Shown here piece by piece: positions 40,782 through 50,321 of a stretch of DNA of 64,000 bases. The stretch covers positions 33,625-97,624 of the forward strand of contig NZ_CAJHBR010000012.1 in NCBI RefSeq assembly GCF_904846695.1. Direction: 5' to 3'. The notes under the pieces are model-generated. The model was not told where the DNA came from, did no database searches, and saw nothing but the letters and a program-made list of their open reading frames with translations. Source of the stretch: Psychrobacter urativorans. GTDB lineage: Bacteria > Pseudomonadota > Gammaproteobacteria > Pseudomonadales > Moraxellaceae. The position numbers and the translations under genes were made by a program. The number at the start of each line of letters is the position of its first letter. Within the stretch, counting starts at the first letter, position 1.

Positions 40782-42506
40782 ATGGCACACGCTACCCAAT
40801 TCCCTACGATGCCGAATATTCCGAGCGATAGACCTTGGCTCGCTGCTTATGAACGTTATAATATCGATGCGACTATCGACATGCCTGATGACGAAACCTC
40901 ACTACTAGAAGTCTTTGAGCGCAACTTCCGTCGCTATGGTAAAAAGCCCGCTTATATCTGTATGGGCGCTGCTATTACTTTTAAAGAGTTGGACTTATAT
41001 AGCCGCCAAATAGCCAGTTATCTGCAATCTCTAGGCTTAGACAAAGGGGACAAAGTCGCAGTGATGATGCCGAATATCTTGCAGTATCCGGTGGTGGCTT
41101 TGGGTATTATTCGTGCCGGTATGGTACTAGTGAATGTCAATCCGATGTATACCAGCCGTGAGCTTTCACATCAGCTGCATGACAGTGGCTCTAAAGCTTT
41201 GTTCATCGTTGAGAACTTTGCAAAAACTTATGAAGACGCCGAAGACAAAGGCGCAGTTAAGCATGTAGTGGTCTGTAAGCTGGGCGATATGCTGGGTCTG
41301 CTAAAAGGCACGGTAATCAATCTAGCAGCTCGCTATGTCAAAAAAATGATCCCTGCTTATAGCTTGCCCCATAGCACTAGCTTTAAGGAGGCTTTGGGTA
41401 AAGAGTCAGCTAGCGCATATCAGCGCCCTGACTTGAACCTCAGTGATGTGGCATTGTTACAATATACGGGTGGTACTACTGGCGTTGCTAAAGGGGCTAT
41501 GTTATCGCATGGCAACTTAGTGGCCAACATGCTACAGATTAACGCTTTGATGAATAGCGCCTTTGAAGATGATGCTACTGCTGATAACGTTATCTTGACT
41601 GCACTGCCACTTTATCATGTGTTCTCCTTTATGGTCTGTGGTATGTATGGCATGTACAAAGGCTATGCGGGACTATTAATTCCTAACCCTCGTGATCTAG
41701 ATGGCCTCATCAAAGAGATGGGCAAATATAAGCCATCTTTTATCCCAGCGGTAAATACTTTGTTCAATGGCTTAGTCCAGAAAGAAGCCTTTGCAAACTT
41801 AGATTTCTCTAATCTAAAAGCAGCTATCGGTGGTGGGATGTCGGTATTGCCAAGCGTAGCTAAAGACTGGCACAAAATCACCGGCTTACCTATCGTTGAA
41901 GGATATGGTTTATCTGAAACTTCGCCAGTAGTAGCCTTTAACCCGATGACCATCGCTGAGTTCACTGGCAAAATCGGCATACCTGCTTCTAGTACTGATG
42001 TCATATTAATCGATGACGAAGAAAATGAAGTGGCTATCGGTGAGCGTGGAGAGGTTAGTGTAAAAGGCCCACAAGTGATGATTGGCTATCAAAACCGTCC
42101 GGATGAGACCGCAGAAACTTTTACTGCTAATGGCTACCTAAAAACTGGTGATATCGGCATCATGGACGAAAAAGGTTTTATTAAAATCGTCGATCGCAAA
42201 AAAGATATGATTATTGTTTCAGGCTTCAATGTCTATCCCAATGAGATTGAAGAAGTGATGTCTGAGCATCCAGGAGTCTTAGAGTGTGGAGCTATCGGCA
42301 TACCCAACGATCAGCGTGGTGAAGATCCGAAGCTATTTGTGGTCAAAAAAGGCGAAGTTACTGAGCAAGAGCTAATAGATTTCGGCAAAAAACAATTGAC
42401 TGGCTATAAGCGTCCTCGTCACATACAGTTCGTCACTGAACTGCCAAAATCTAATGTAGGCAAAATACTACGTAAAGAATTACGTAAGATGGAAGGCTTA
42501 GAATAA
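40782..42506 (+). CDS. fadD: Long-chain fatty-acid-CoA ligase, copy 2
   Basis: This second acyl-CoA ligase has 574 residues and the same motif set as its neighbour (YTGGTTGVAKGAML, GYGLSETSPVV, TGDIG, DRKKDMIIVSGFNVYP, KSNVGKILRK). The pair share long identical segments but differ in N-terminal sequence and in the linker near residue 270, so chain-length preference may differ, which is inference. The start ATG has AGGAT upstream (40769). Confidence 0.94.
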   Translation: MAHATQFPTMPNIPSDRPWLAAYERYNIDATIDMPDDETSLLEVFERNFRRYGKKPAYICMGAAITFKELDLYSRQIASYLQSLGLDKGDKVAVMMPNILQYPVVALGIIRAGMVLVNVNPMYTSRELSHQLHDSGSKALFIVENFAKTYEDAEDKGAVKHVVVCKLGDMLGLLKGTVINLAARYVKKMIPAYSLPHSTSFKEALGKESASAYQRPDLNLSDVALLQYTGGTTGVAKGAMLSHGNLVANMLQINALMNSAFEDDATADNVILTALPLYHVFSFMVCGMYGMYKGYAGLLIPNPRDLDGLIKEMGKYKPSFIPAVNTLFNGLVQKEAFANLDFSNLKAAIGGGMSVLPSVAKDWHKITGLPIVEGYGLSETSPVVAFNPMTIAEFTGKIGIPASSTDVILIDDEENEVAIGERGEVSVKGPQVMIGYQNRPDETAETFTANGYLKTGDIGIMDEKGFIKIVDRKKDMIIVSGFNVYPNEIEEVMSEHPGVLECGAIGIPNDQRGEDPKLFVVKKGEVTEQELIDFGKKQLTGYKRPRHIQFVTELPKSNVGKILRKELRKMEGLE

Positions 42507-43002
42507 TCAAATATTGATCGTTTGTCGTTTGTCATCAGCCATTAACTCAGCTGCTGTGATTTTTTAGCCAATAATTAGGGCTGCAACCACCCAGTTGTCA
42601 GACCAGCAATGCAATTGTAAAAAGCTATAGCGCTATTAGAATAAGTTTTGGTAGTCGCTATAGCCTTAACCTTAGTAACAGGCCTAGATATTCACCGCAG
42701 TGTTTTATTTTACCTTGGCTAGGGTTTAAATCGGTTGCAGTTCCCGTTGATTATAGTTAGGATTTAGGCTTAATAAAGTATCACTGCTATCTGCTTTTCT
42801 TGCTATTGAATCGAGGTCACGTTAGGATATCTCAGTTATTTTGTCCTCAATCATTACAAGATATTGTCGTTAATAGCTCTATATCTAGCAGTAAAGGCTG
42901 CATTTGTCTGATAACAAGCGCTGTTTATGTCATTGAAAAATATATGATCACTCATTGTTTAGCCCTCTAAAACTATTTATTATTTCTATACTAGGATACC
43001 TT
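42507..43002. other. 496-base gap before rph
   Basis: AT-rich sequence with no credible gene. The longest frame across the last 48 bases is only an upstream extension of rph. No clear promoter or terminator was recognised, although both must be present given the spacing. Confidence 0.4.
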
Positions 43003-43719
43003 ATGCGTATTGATAACCGTGAGCTAGACCAACTTCGTTCGATCAGCTTTGAGCGTCATTATACCAAGCATGCTGAAGGATCAGTGTTGGTCAGCTTTGG
43101 CGATACCAAAGTATTGTGTACTGCCAGTGTTGAGTCCGGTGTCCCGCGCTGGCTAAAAGGCAAAGGTAAAGGCTGGATCACTGCCGAATATGGCATGTTA
43201 CCGCGCGCCACTAATACTCGTAATCAACGCGAAGCTGCCCGTGGTAAGCAGTCAGGACGTACCCAAGAGATTCAACGCTTGATCGGTCGTAGCCTAAGAG
43301 CGATGATAGATCTCAGCAAGTTAGGCGAAAATACTATCTACCTTGACTGTGATGTACTCCAAGCAGATGGCGGTACTCGTACTGCTAGTGTCACTGGTGC
43401 AGCTATTGCCCTAATTGATGCCCTAGAAACTATCCAAAAAACTAAAAAGCTAAAAGCCGATCCGTTAATTGGCTTAGTGGCTGCGGTCTCCGTCGGTATG
43501 AAAGATGGCGTGGCGTATTTGGATTTAAATTACCAAGAAGATGCCAGTTGTGATACTGATCTAAACGTAGTGATGACCCAAAAAGGCGAGTTCATTGAGC
43601 TACAAGGGACTGCTGAAGAGAAGCCATTCACCCGCGCGCAAGCAGATGATATGTTAGCATTAGCTGAAAAAGGCATTGCTGAGCTTATCATTATGCAAAA
43701 AACAGCTTTAGGCTGGTAA
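43003..43719 (+). CDS. rph: Ribonuclease PH
   Basis: RNase PH is a phosphate-dependent 3'-5' exoribonuclease that matures tRNA 3' ends. ATG 43003 ([20 protein letters not shown]) has AGGATACC upstream and gives 238 residues, the family length; the frame could extend 16 codons further back but those residues are not typical. Seen are [37 protein letters not shown] and [19 protein letters not shown], the phosphate and RNA-binding segments. The C-terminus ([16 protein letters not shown]) is also typical. Confidence 0.97.
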   Translation: MRIDNRELDQLRSISFERHYTKHAEGSVLVSFGDTKVLCTASVESGVPRWLKGKGKGWITAEYGMLPRATNTRNQREAARGKQSGRTQEIQRLIGRSLRAMIDLSKLGENTIYLDCDVLQADGGTRTASVTGAAIALIDALETIQKTKKLKADPLIGLVAAVSVGMKDGVAYLDLNYQEDASCDTDLNVVMTQKGEFIELQGTAEEKPFTRAQADDMLALAEKGIAELIIMQKTALGW

Positions 43720-43798
43720 GTAGTAGTAGTAAGTACTGGTGATTTTGTTTTATTCAGCAGTTGAGACGTTTTATCCGCTAATTAATAGGTAGTACTGC

Positions 43799-44290
43799 AT
43801 GCTTAAACTGACTGATGATGGTGCCAAAATCACTTTGCAAGGGCAGCCGCCAGCAGGGGATAACGGGCTATTTTGGTTTGGTTCAGCACTGTTGGTAGGG
43901 GCAGTAGCCGTAGTATTGGCTATGAGCCTGCTACCGGAGCGCTTATCGATCGGCGCTCTAGCATTACTTATTATTGGCAGCTTTTTCTTTAATCGCCAGC
44001 GCCAACAGCGCAAAAAAGCTATGAGTGGCGTTATCAGTAACGGTATTCTATGGGTGCGCAATAGCGAATTAGTGCATGATAATCAAGGCAAGCGTGAGCA
44101 GATTCATCTAGCTGATGATGATCAAATCACTGTGCATGGCGAGCAACTGCAAATTATTGCTGCTGATAATAGCTGCAAATACCACATCATTGGCTTTGAT
44201 ACTATGCAAGAGGCGCAGGCCACCAAAGCTATCCTACAAGGGCAAGTGATTAATAAACGCTCTGTCAATATTAAGCTTAATGCTGACTAA
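43799..44290 (+). CDS. Small membrane protein, unknown
   Basis: This 163-residue protein has two hydrophobic helices (about 22-40 and 47-62), a basic cluster (RQRQQRKK) after them, and a C-terminal soluble domain of about 90 residues with beta character. No family recognised. It follows rph by 79 bases on the same strand. A weak AGG lies before the ATG. Confidence 0.65.
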   Translation: MLKLTDDGAKITLQGQPPAGDNGLFWFGSALLVGAVAVVLAMSLLPERLSIGALALLIIGSFFFNRQRQQRKKAMSGVISNGILWVRNSELVHDNQGKREQIHLADDDQITVHGEQLQIIAADNSCKYHIIGFDTMQEAQATKAILQGQVINKRSVNIKLNAD

Positions 44291-44451
44291 ACCTTTGGTC
44301 TGATTTTATATACCTGCTATCCCTGTCAAATAACTAATAGTACTTGCGACTTGCCCCTATAATAGTTTATAACTACAGCTTCTACCTTTATCGCTGCCGA
44401 ATTTAATGTCCTAGCGATTTTGTTTTTTTGCTGTTTTGCCAGGAGCTGATC

Positions 44452-45513
44452 ATGTCGTTAACATGGATGATTGCATCGAAAACTGTCTCATCTAAGACCA
44501 TAAATCTGATACCAGTAGCGATTTTGGCTTTGTCTGTTTTGAGTGTCCCAAGCTTTGGACACGCTGATGATATGAGCCAGATGATTGCTCAAAAAACCAC
44601 ACAAACTATGCTGCCAGTACCCGCCGCTAGGGTTAGTACTAGTTCAAGCATTCGACGTGCAGCGCCCCCTTCAGCAGCAACGCCTACTTATAGTAATATT
44701 ACTAATTACAACGCTAACAACTCTAGCCTCAACAGCTCTAGCTCTAATAGCTATGCCTCTAACAACTCTAACCTTAACCCTTCTAACGCTATTAGCTATA
44801 CCTCTAATAACTCTAACCTTAATAGCGCTAATCCCAACAGCTCCAATCCTAACAGCTATGAGCCTAGTAGTTCTAAATCTAGTGCATCTCGCGTTATTAC
44901 CGCCTCTGCTGCTAGCAGTTATCGTTATCCTCAAGTATCAGTAGCGTCGCCAGTAGTATCCTCTGGCTGGTCAAACACTAGTAGCTCCAAGATTACTGCC
45001 TCTGCTGCCCCTAGTAGTTATCGCTATCCTCAAGTATCGGCAGCGCCAGCAGTACTACCAGCGTTCTTATCGGGCAACTATGACAATGTGGATAGTGAGT
45101 ATTTGCCACTACTCAGCACTGCTGAATTACAGAGTAGCAAGGCGGCTCGTGGGGTGATCAGCATTGCACGTACTATGGCGCTCAATGAACGTACTATCAT
45201 TCAAGGTGGCTGCTGGGACTATCTAAATGCCGTGTTTAACCGTGCTGGAGTCAGCCGTAATACGCTACACAAAGGCACTTATAGAGAAGGGCCTTATGCT
45301 AATAGTAGTGAGATTGAAATTGGTGATTGGCTGTATTATATTAACCACGGCTATAAAGGTATCGAACACAGTGGTCTGTTCGTCGGTTGGGTTGATGAGT
45401 CAGCCAAGCAAGCGTTAATGCTCAGTTATGCGGGCGAGAATCGCCGCGAGCCTGCACGTTATCGAGTTTATGACTTGAGTAATGTCTACCAAATCATGCG
45501 CCCCATTATTTAA
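44452..45513 (+). CDS. Secreted NlpC/P60-like cysteine peptidase with Ser/Asn repeats
   Basis: ATG 44452 has AGGAGC upstream and gives 353 residues. A signal peptide ends near FGHADD. Residues about 60-145 are a Ser/Asn-rich low-complexity region with repeated NSNLN/NSSNSY-like units, and about 145-200 contain two imperfect copies of an ITASAA...SSYRYPQVS unit. The C-terminal domain (about 220-353) has GGCWDYLNAVF (Cys254), GDWLYY, then EHSGLFVGW (His306), the Cys-Gly/Asp-His order of NlpC/P60 peptidoglycan hydrolases. Assignment is by motif order only. It may act in the envelope or be secreted. Other copies of such domains were not searched. Confidence 0.6.
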   Translation: MSLTWMIASKTVSSKTINLIPVAILALSVLSVPSFGHADDMSQMIAQKTTQTMLPVPAARVSTSSSIRRAAPPSAATPTYSNITNYNANNSSLNSSSSNSYASNNSNLNPSNAISYTSNNSNLNSANPNSSNPNSYEPSSSKSSASRVITASAASSYRYPQVSVASPVVSSGWSNTSSSKITASAAPSSYRYPQVSAAPAVLPAFLSGNYDNVDSEYLPLLSTAELQSSKAARGVISIARTMALNERTIIQGGCWDYLNAVFNRAGVSRNTLHKGTYREGPYANSSEIEIGDWLYYINHGYKGIEHSGLFVGWVDESAKQALMLSYAGENRREPARYRVYDLSNVYQIMRPII

Positions 45514-45816
45514 GCTATAGTCGATCTACTATAAAATACTAGGTTAACCAATGAAGTGCTACTGGGATGAATTTTGTGCAGTCTCTGGGCACGCAGCACA
45601 CCAGAAAAATTCATACCATTAGCACGCGGTAATGGCTGTACTCTTTTGATTTAGGATTAACTCTAGTTTGAGTATCCGCTTTATAAAACAGTCGGTTTCA
45701 TTGTAGGGTTAAACAAAAAAGCGTCCATAGCTAATAAACTAGGGACGCTTTTTTAGGACTTATACTAAGCTTTCACCTTACTAATAGGGGGCAGCTTAGC
45801 TGTGGTAAAATCAGCT
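45514..45816. other. Gap holding a bidirectional terminator
   Basis: This gap contains the strong hairpin at 45715-45754 between convergent genes; nothing else is recognised. Confidence 0.6.
45715..45754. terminator. Bidirectional terminator
   Basis: AAAAAAGCGTCC (45715-45726) pairs with GGACGCTTTTTT (45743-45754) over a 16-base loop that can itself pair weakly. Runs of A and T serve both the NlpC-like gene (plus) and hemJ (minus). Confidence 0.88.
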
Positions 45817-46251
45817 TTAAAAAGGTTTTACTATGACTAAAATCACAATAATCACTAAAGCAAAGACTGGCACTTCATTAAACCAACGCCAGAATACATG
45901 AGACTTATACTGTGGGTTGTCTACTAGCTTTTTACGATAGAAGCCACAAGCGCCATGATAGCCTGAAAGCAGGATGACTAGTACTATCTTGACGTGCAGC
46001 CAGCCTTGAGTTTTGTATACTTCCCAGCCCGATATCACCATCCACAAACCAAAAATCCAAGTAGCGATCATCGCTGGCGTCATGATACCGCGATACAGCT
46101 TACGCTCCATAATAACAAAGCGCTCTTGGCTAATAGTGTCTTCACTCATTGCATGATAGACAAACAGTCTTGGTAAGTAAAAAATAGCTGCAAACCAACA
46201 AACCACAGAGATAACATGCGCCGCTTTAACCCAATTAAAATAATCTGCCAT
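45817..46251 (-). CDS. hemJ: Protoporphyrinogen IX oxidase HemJ
   Basis: HemJ is a small integral-membrane enzyme that oxidises protoporphyrinogen IX in heme synthesis when HemG/HemY are absent. The family landmark is the early His in KAAHVISVVCWFA and the RKLYRGIMTPAM segment with four helices. Of the possible starts, ATG 46251 (MADYFNWV) has AGGA eight bases upstream, whereas ATG 46257 would have only two bases of spacing; 144 residues result, as in Acinetobacter. It lies 68 bases behind bioB on the same strand. Confidence 0.9.
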   Translation of the reverse strand: MADYFNWVKAAHVISVVCWFAAIFYLPRLFVYHAMSEDTISQERFVIMERKLYRGIMTPAMIATWIFGLWMVISGWEVYKTQGWLHVKIVLVILLSGYHGACGFYRKKLVDNPQYKSHVFWRWFNEVPVFALVIIVILVIVKPF

Positions 46252-46319
46252 ACTCATTTTCCTAATGTCGATATGCTGATAGCTATATTTGAATGCGGGC
46301 AAGCTTAGCGCAGATTGCT

Positions 46320-47453
46320 TTAGTTTGACAGTGCTACTTGTGACTTATGACCACTCATAGCATCGAGCACAGGCAATAATTTTGCAGCTTTTGGCGCTGC
46401 AAATTGCTTAGTTAAGCCCAGTTCGCGCAGTAAGCGATCATCATTGGCTTGACTGGCATTACCAGTGGTTAACAGCTTATCACCATAAAAGAATGAATTA
46501 GCCCCTGCCATAAAGGCTAAGGCTTGCTCGGCATCAGATAGACTCTCACGTCCGGCTGATAGGCGCACATAGCTAGTAGGGCAACAAATACGAGTTACCG
46601 CAATAGTGCGAATCCACTCAAGCACAGATAGCTCACCTTCTGCTAGTACTTTATCGCCTATCGGTGTGCCAGCAATAGGAACTAGTAAGTTGACAGGGAT
46701 AGATTCAGGAGCCTTAGGCATTTTGAGTAATTCGTATAACCAATCTACACGATCATCACGGCTTTCACCCATACCGACGATATTGCCACTACAGACATTA
46801 ATACCTGAATCACGCACATTGTTCAGAGTATCTAAGCGATCATCATAGCTGCGCGTACTTACCACTTGCTCATAGTAGCTTCTAGAAGTATCGAGATTAT
46901 GATTATAATAGTCTAATCCAGCATCGGCTAATTGGCCTGCTTGTTCAGGGTTGAGCATACCTAAGGTCATGCAGGTTTCAAGCCCTAAACCTTTGACTTC
47001 TTTGATTAGCTCGACTACATAAGGCATATCTTTGGCACTTGGATGTTTCCAAGCGGCACCCATACAAAACCGTGATGAGCCAGTCGCTTTAGCACGTTTG
47101 GCCGCAGCAATAACTTTATCAATCTCTAAGCGTTTTTCTGCTTGTAGCTTAGTTTTGTCACGATGATGACCAGACTGCGAGCAGTAACCACAGTCCTCAG
47201 GACAGTTGCCAGTTTTGATCGATAATAAAGTGCTAATTTGCACCTCATTAGCGATGAAGTGTTGGCGATGAATGGCTTGGGCTTGCGATAATAAATCTAG
47301 CAATGGCAATTCAAAAAGCTGAGCGACTTGCTCACGGCTATAGTTATTAACAGGCTCAATAGCTTCTGTAGCTAATGCTTCAGGATTGAAATATTTGCCT
47401 TTGGGGAGAGTAGAAGTAGGAGTAGGTTCGGTAATACTAAGCAATCCTGCCAT
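46320..47453 (-). CDS. bioB: Biotin synthase
   Basis: BioB is a radical-SAM enzyme that inserts sulfur into dethiobiotin. From ATG 47453, with AAGGA upstream, the protein has 377 residues. The SAM cluster cysteines are in [11 protein letters not shown] (Cys84, 88, 91); the second-cluster residues lie in [21 protein letters not shown] and the YVRLSAGRE segment. The extra N-terminal 35 residues are of normal length for Moraxellaceae. No other biotin gene is nearby. Confidence 0.98.
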   Translation of the reverse strand: MAGLLSITEPTPTSTLPKGKYFNPEALATEAIEPVNNYSREQVAQLFELPLLDLLSQAQAIHRQHFIANEVQISTLLSIKTGNCPEDCGYCSQSGHHRDKTKLQAEKRLEIDKVIAAAKRAKATGSSRFCMGAAWKHPSAKDMPYVVELIKEVKGLGLETCMTLGMLNPEQAGQLADAGLDYYNHNLDTSRSYYEQVVSTRSYDDRLDTLNNVRDSGINVCSGNIVGMGESRDDRVDWLYELLKMPKAPESIPVNLLVPIAGTPIGDKVLAEGELSVLEWIRTIAVTRICCPTSYVRLSAGRESLSDAEQALAFMAGANSFFYGDKLLTTGNASQANDDRLLRELGLTKQFAAPKAAKLLPVLDAMSGHKSQVALSN

Positions 47454-47631
47454 GATAAATCCTTGGGTAATAAGTAGCACAACATTTGAAAAAGCTTCGA
47501 TAATAAAATTTCATTAGGGTGTATTGAGTTATTCAAAAACTAAAGCGTGGTTTATAAGAAGAGTAGCACTAATAGTAACAGCGACTATTAATTAGTAAAT
47601 AAAAAATTTATATTATAAAAAAATTACCACA

Positions 47632-47671
47632 TAAAAAAAGGTTGCAGCAACCGTAGTATACCGCAACCTTT
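47632..47671 (-). terminator. Terminator of the SCP2-like gene
   Basis: AAAGGTTGC (47637-47645) pairs with GCAACCTTT (47663-47671). Read on the minus strand the hairpin is followed by a T run. An inner GGTTGC/GCAACC palindrome lies in its 5' arm. Confidence 0.8.
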
Positions 47672-47744
47672 ATAATAACAGCAGAGTAGTGCTAAGTGAC
47701 AGCAATAATGCTTCGTGTCATACAGCAGCTACCTACTAGGGCAA

Positions 47745-48251
47745 TTATTTACCTAGTTTATGCTTAGCAAAGCCGATCCAATGCTCAGCGAACTGCTGGG
47801 CTTTATAAACATAAGGCTTAGCATTTTGGATATGAGGTTTTAGCTCTTCTGGGATCTCTGGTACGATATGTTTTGCCAGTTTATTGAACCACATTAGCAA
47901 ACTATAATCGCCCTCAATGCTTAAGTTACCTTCTTGAACAGCAGTCATAAAGGCCGGCAAGCTACCTTTAGTCAATAGCTTAACACCAGTCATTGAATCT
48001 TTAAAATTGATAGTTAAGTCAGCTTTTTCAGCATGACCACTACGCTGACTAAACTCACCATTATCGAAGCTAAAGTAACGAGCAATATCAGACTCTTCGC
48101 TTGCAAACTCAATAGTTACCTTACGCTCAGTCAATAGTGCTTTGAAGTCTTCGTTATTGCTATCAGCAAGCATAGACAAGCGATAACCAACTACCGCTAA
48201 TAGTACATCTAAAGGATCAGATTTTACATCCAAAACAGGAACAGTAAACAT
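47745..48251 (-). CDS. SCP2 sterol-binding-domain protein
   Basis: This 168-residue protein from ATG 48251, which has AGGAG upstream, is preferred over the frame extension to 48314. Residues 30-140 look like the SCP2 lipid-binding fold (SGHAEKADLTINFKDSMTGVKLL and the GNLSIEGDY strand). Such proteins bind lipids or act as accessory factors in ubiquinone or lipid metabolism (for example UbiJ/UbiT), but the exact role is not evident. It is monocistronic, with its own terminator. Confidence 0.8.
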   Translation of the reverse strand: MFTVPVLDVKSDPLDVLLAVVGYRLSMLADSNNEDFKALLTERKVTIEFASEESDIARYFSFDNGEFSQRSGHAEKADLTINFKDSMTGVKLLTKGSLPAFMTAVQEGNLSIEGDYSLLMWFNKLAKHIVPEIPEELKPHIQNAKPYVYKAQQFAEHWIGFAKHKLGK

Positions 48252-48535
48252 GGTCAAACTCCTAAAAGTGGCTAAAAATAAAACGTACTTTATAGCAATT
48301 ATCACTATAATCATATAGTTAAATTATAACTCATTCTTCAGCCGGTACTCATTAGTATTTGCGTAGACAGCTTTAAGTATGTGTAACAAAGTAATAATAA
48401 TCGATAAAAAAAGCGCCAATAGTAGGCGCATACTTTTACCATAGTTATCAGCCAACGTCGTCTCTAAACCAGCGGTGTTTTTAAATATTGGTCGTGTCTT
48501 TAATCAATAGTAGGCCAAATTAACTACTGAAGATA

Positions 48536-48943
48536 CTACTCAAAACGCGGCGTATAGTCATCATCATAAATAGGACTGTGCTCAATATAACGGGCTGTTT
48601 CAATCTCACGCTGCTGTTGCAAAGCTGCACTAACATCATCATAGCGTAGGGCTCGATACAGCACCCAAGCGAATAAAGGTAGCCAGCTAATGCCCATAGC
48701 AGCGACATAACCATGCCACTCTGTTAGGAATGTCCAGCTCATGAGTAGGCTGTGAATGACCTCAACGGCTAACCAATACACCACCCCGCCCAATACGTAC
48801 CAAAGTAGCCAGCGCTGCGAAGAGAGCGCAATAGCTATGATTAGACTGATTAACAAGCCATAGCCCAATAGGGCGCCACTGCTCAAGGTGGCTATCGACA
48901 TGCTGGATAAGTAGCTACTAGCTAATAATGTTAAAAGCATCAT
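48536..48943 (-). CDS. Small polytopic membrane protein
   Basis: This 135-residue protein has four hydrophobic segments (about 3-20, 25-42, 46-68, 80-95) and an acidic cytoplasmic C-terminus (SPIYDDDYTPRFE). The double ATG follows GCGAGA. No family recognised. It stands alone between genes on the same strand. Confidence 0.75.
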   Translation of the reverse strand: MMLLTLLASSYLSSMSIATLSSGALLGYGLLISLIIAIALSSQRWLLWYVLGGVVYWLAVEVIHSLLMSWTFLTEWHGYVAAMGISWLPLFAWVLYRALRYDDVSAALQQQREIETARYIEHSPIYDDDYTPRFE

Positions 48944-49148
48944 TCATCTCGCTCTGCAAAAGGTGAATTTCAATAACACCATTATGAGAGTTCTACTGGT
49001 AAACCGAAAGGCTAAAAGGCGACTTTGCGACAACCGTTGACGTCTATTTTTAGCAGCAATAGGCCACTTTTTTAGCGAGGTGTAAGTGCGTCTTCAAGCT
49101 TAGCACTGACAGCTACTAAGCTTAGCTTTAGTGAGTAGATTGCTTGAA

Positions 49149-50165
49149 TTAGCTGCTACGATGACCCCACCAAGATAGCAACGATACTAATACAGCACCT
49201 ATTAACATAAGGCCTAAAGTCGTTAACCAATGAGGGCCAGTAGGGTATAGCCAAGGGGCGACATTATGGGTAGCTTCTGTCGCTAAAGTCCCTAAAGAAT
49301 CAGTTTTCCAAGGCCATACTTTTACTAAGGAGCCAGCGATAAAGCCAGTCAGAAGCGCTAAAGTCGCTTGATAATAGCGTGACAATAGCCACTTAAGCAT
49401 TCGAGTAAATAACAATAGCCCCGTTAGCATGCCAGCCATTAAAGTGAAGATAATAGTTAGATTAAAGCTATGTACTGCCTCCAACACGGTGTCGTAAGCG
49501 CCTAATAATAATAAAATAAAAGAGCCGGAGATTCCGGGTAGTATCATGGCACAAATCGCTATGGCTCCAGCGAAGAACAAGTAAGGTAAGCTTGGAGTAG
49601 TAGTCAGCAAGGGCAGACTGCTAATAGCTACTGCTGCAATCGCACCGATAATGAATAGACCCATTCGTGCTACAGTCCAGCGAGTAATCTCGGTCAATAA
49701 AATAAGTACAGTGGCAACTACTAAGCCAAAGAAAAACGACCAGATCAATAGCGGCTGATGCTCTAATAGGCCTTTAATAATACCAGCCAAAGTGACAATA
49801 CTAGTGCCAATACCTAGCAATAAGAACAACAGAAAAGTCGCATCAACTTGACGCCATACGGCTAATAAGCCTTTGACTCCGCCTTGCAGACGGAACACTG
49901 ACCACAGATGAGGACCGATGCTACTAATAGCATTGATCAAGCGCTCATAGATACCAGCAATCAGGGCAATAGTACCGCCAGATACGCCAGGGACAACATC
50001 CGCAGCCCCCATAGTCATGCCTTTAACATATATCGCTAGTAGTTGCTTAGGGCCGTCTTTACTAGAGGGCGCTGGCTCATGAGACAAGCTTGACGACTTT
50101 GTTGATGTTACAGTGGATGGCTCTACTAACGAGTCATCTTGCTGTGGGGATTTCAATGCCGTCAT
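49149..50165 (-). CDS. DUF368 polytopic membrane protein
   Basis: This 338-residue protein has the DUF368 signature GAADVVPGVSGGTIALIAGIY (about 52-72) and a second similar motif, MILPGISGSFILLLLGAYD (about 200-218), with about nine helices. Recent work on this family links it to recycling of the undecaprenyl-phosphate lipid carrier (PopT), so a role in envelope precursor recycling is a reasonable inference. The first 45 residues are a hydrophilic Ser/Pro-rich tail. ATG has AAGGAG upstream. Confidence 0.88.
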   Translation of the reverse strand: MTALKSPQQDDSLVEPSTVTSTKSSSLSHEPAPSSKDGPKQLLAIYVKGMTMGAADVVPGVSGGTIALIAGIYERLINAISSIGPHLWSVFRLQGGVKGLLAVWRQVDATFLLFLLLGIGTSIVTLAGIIKGLLEHQPLLIWSFFFGLVVATVLILLTEITRWTVARMGLFIIGAIAAVAISSLPLLTTTPSLPYLFFAGAIAICAMILPGISGSFILLLLGAYDTVLEAVHSFNLTIIFTLMAGMLTGLLLFTRMLKWLLSRYYQATLALLTGFIAGSLVKVWPWKTDSLGTLATEATHNVAPWLYPTGPHWLTTLGLMLIGAVLVSLLSWWGHRSS

Positions 50166-50321
50166 GGACGACTCCTTGTACCATAATAAGGGTGAAAAAT
50201 AAGCCGAGAGAACGATATAATCGCTGACTCAGCTTATAGAGTAGGGAAGAATGATAACAGTAGGTAATGGTCAGCTTAAGCAACGCTCTATAGTCGGGCA
50301 ATTGCTTGAGCTTATAAATAT

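Noticed and set aside
44585..44944. Frames in both strands overlapping the Ser/Asn-rich region of the NlpC-like gene
   Set aside because: They arise from the biased repeat sequence in shifted frames and show only Leu/Thr or Arg/Val runs.
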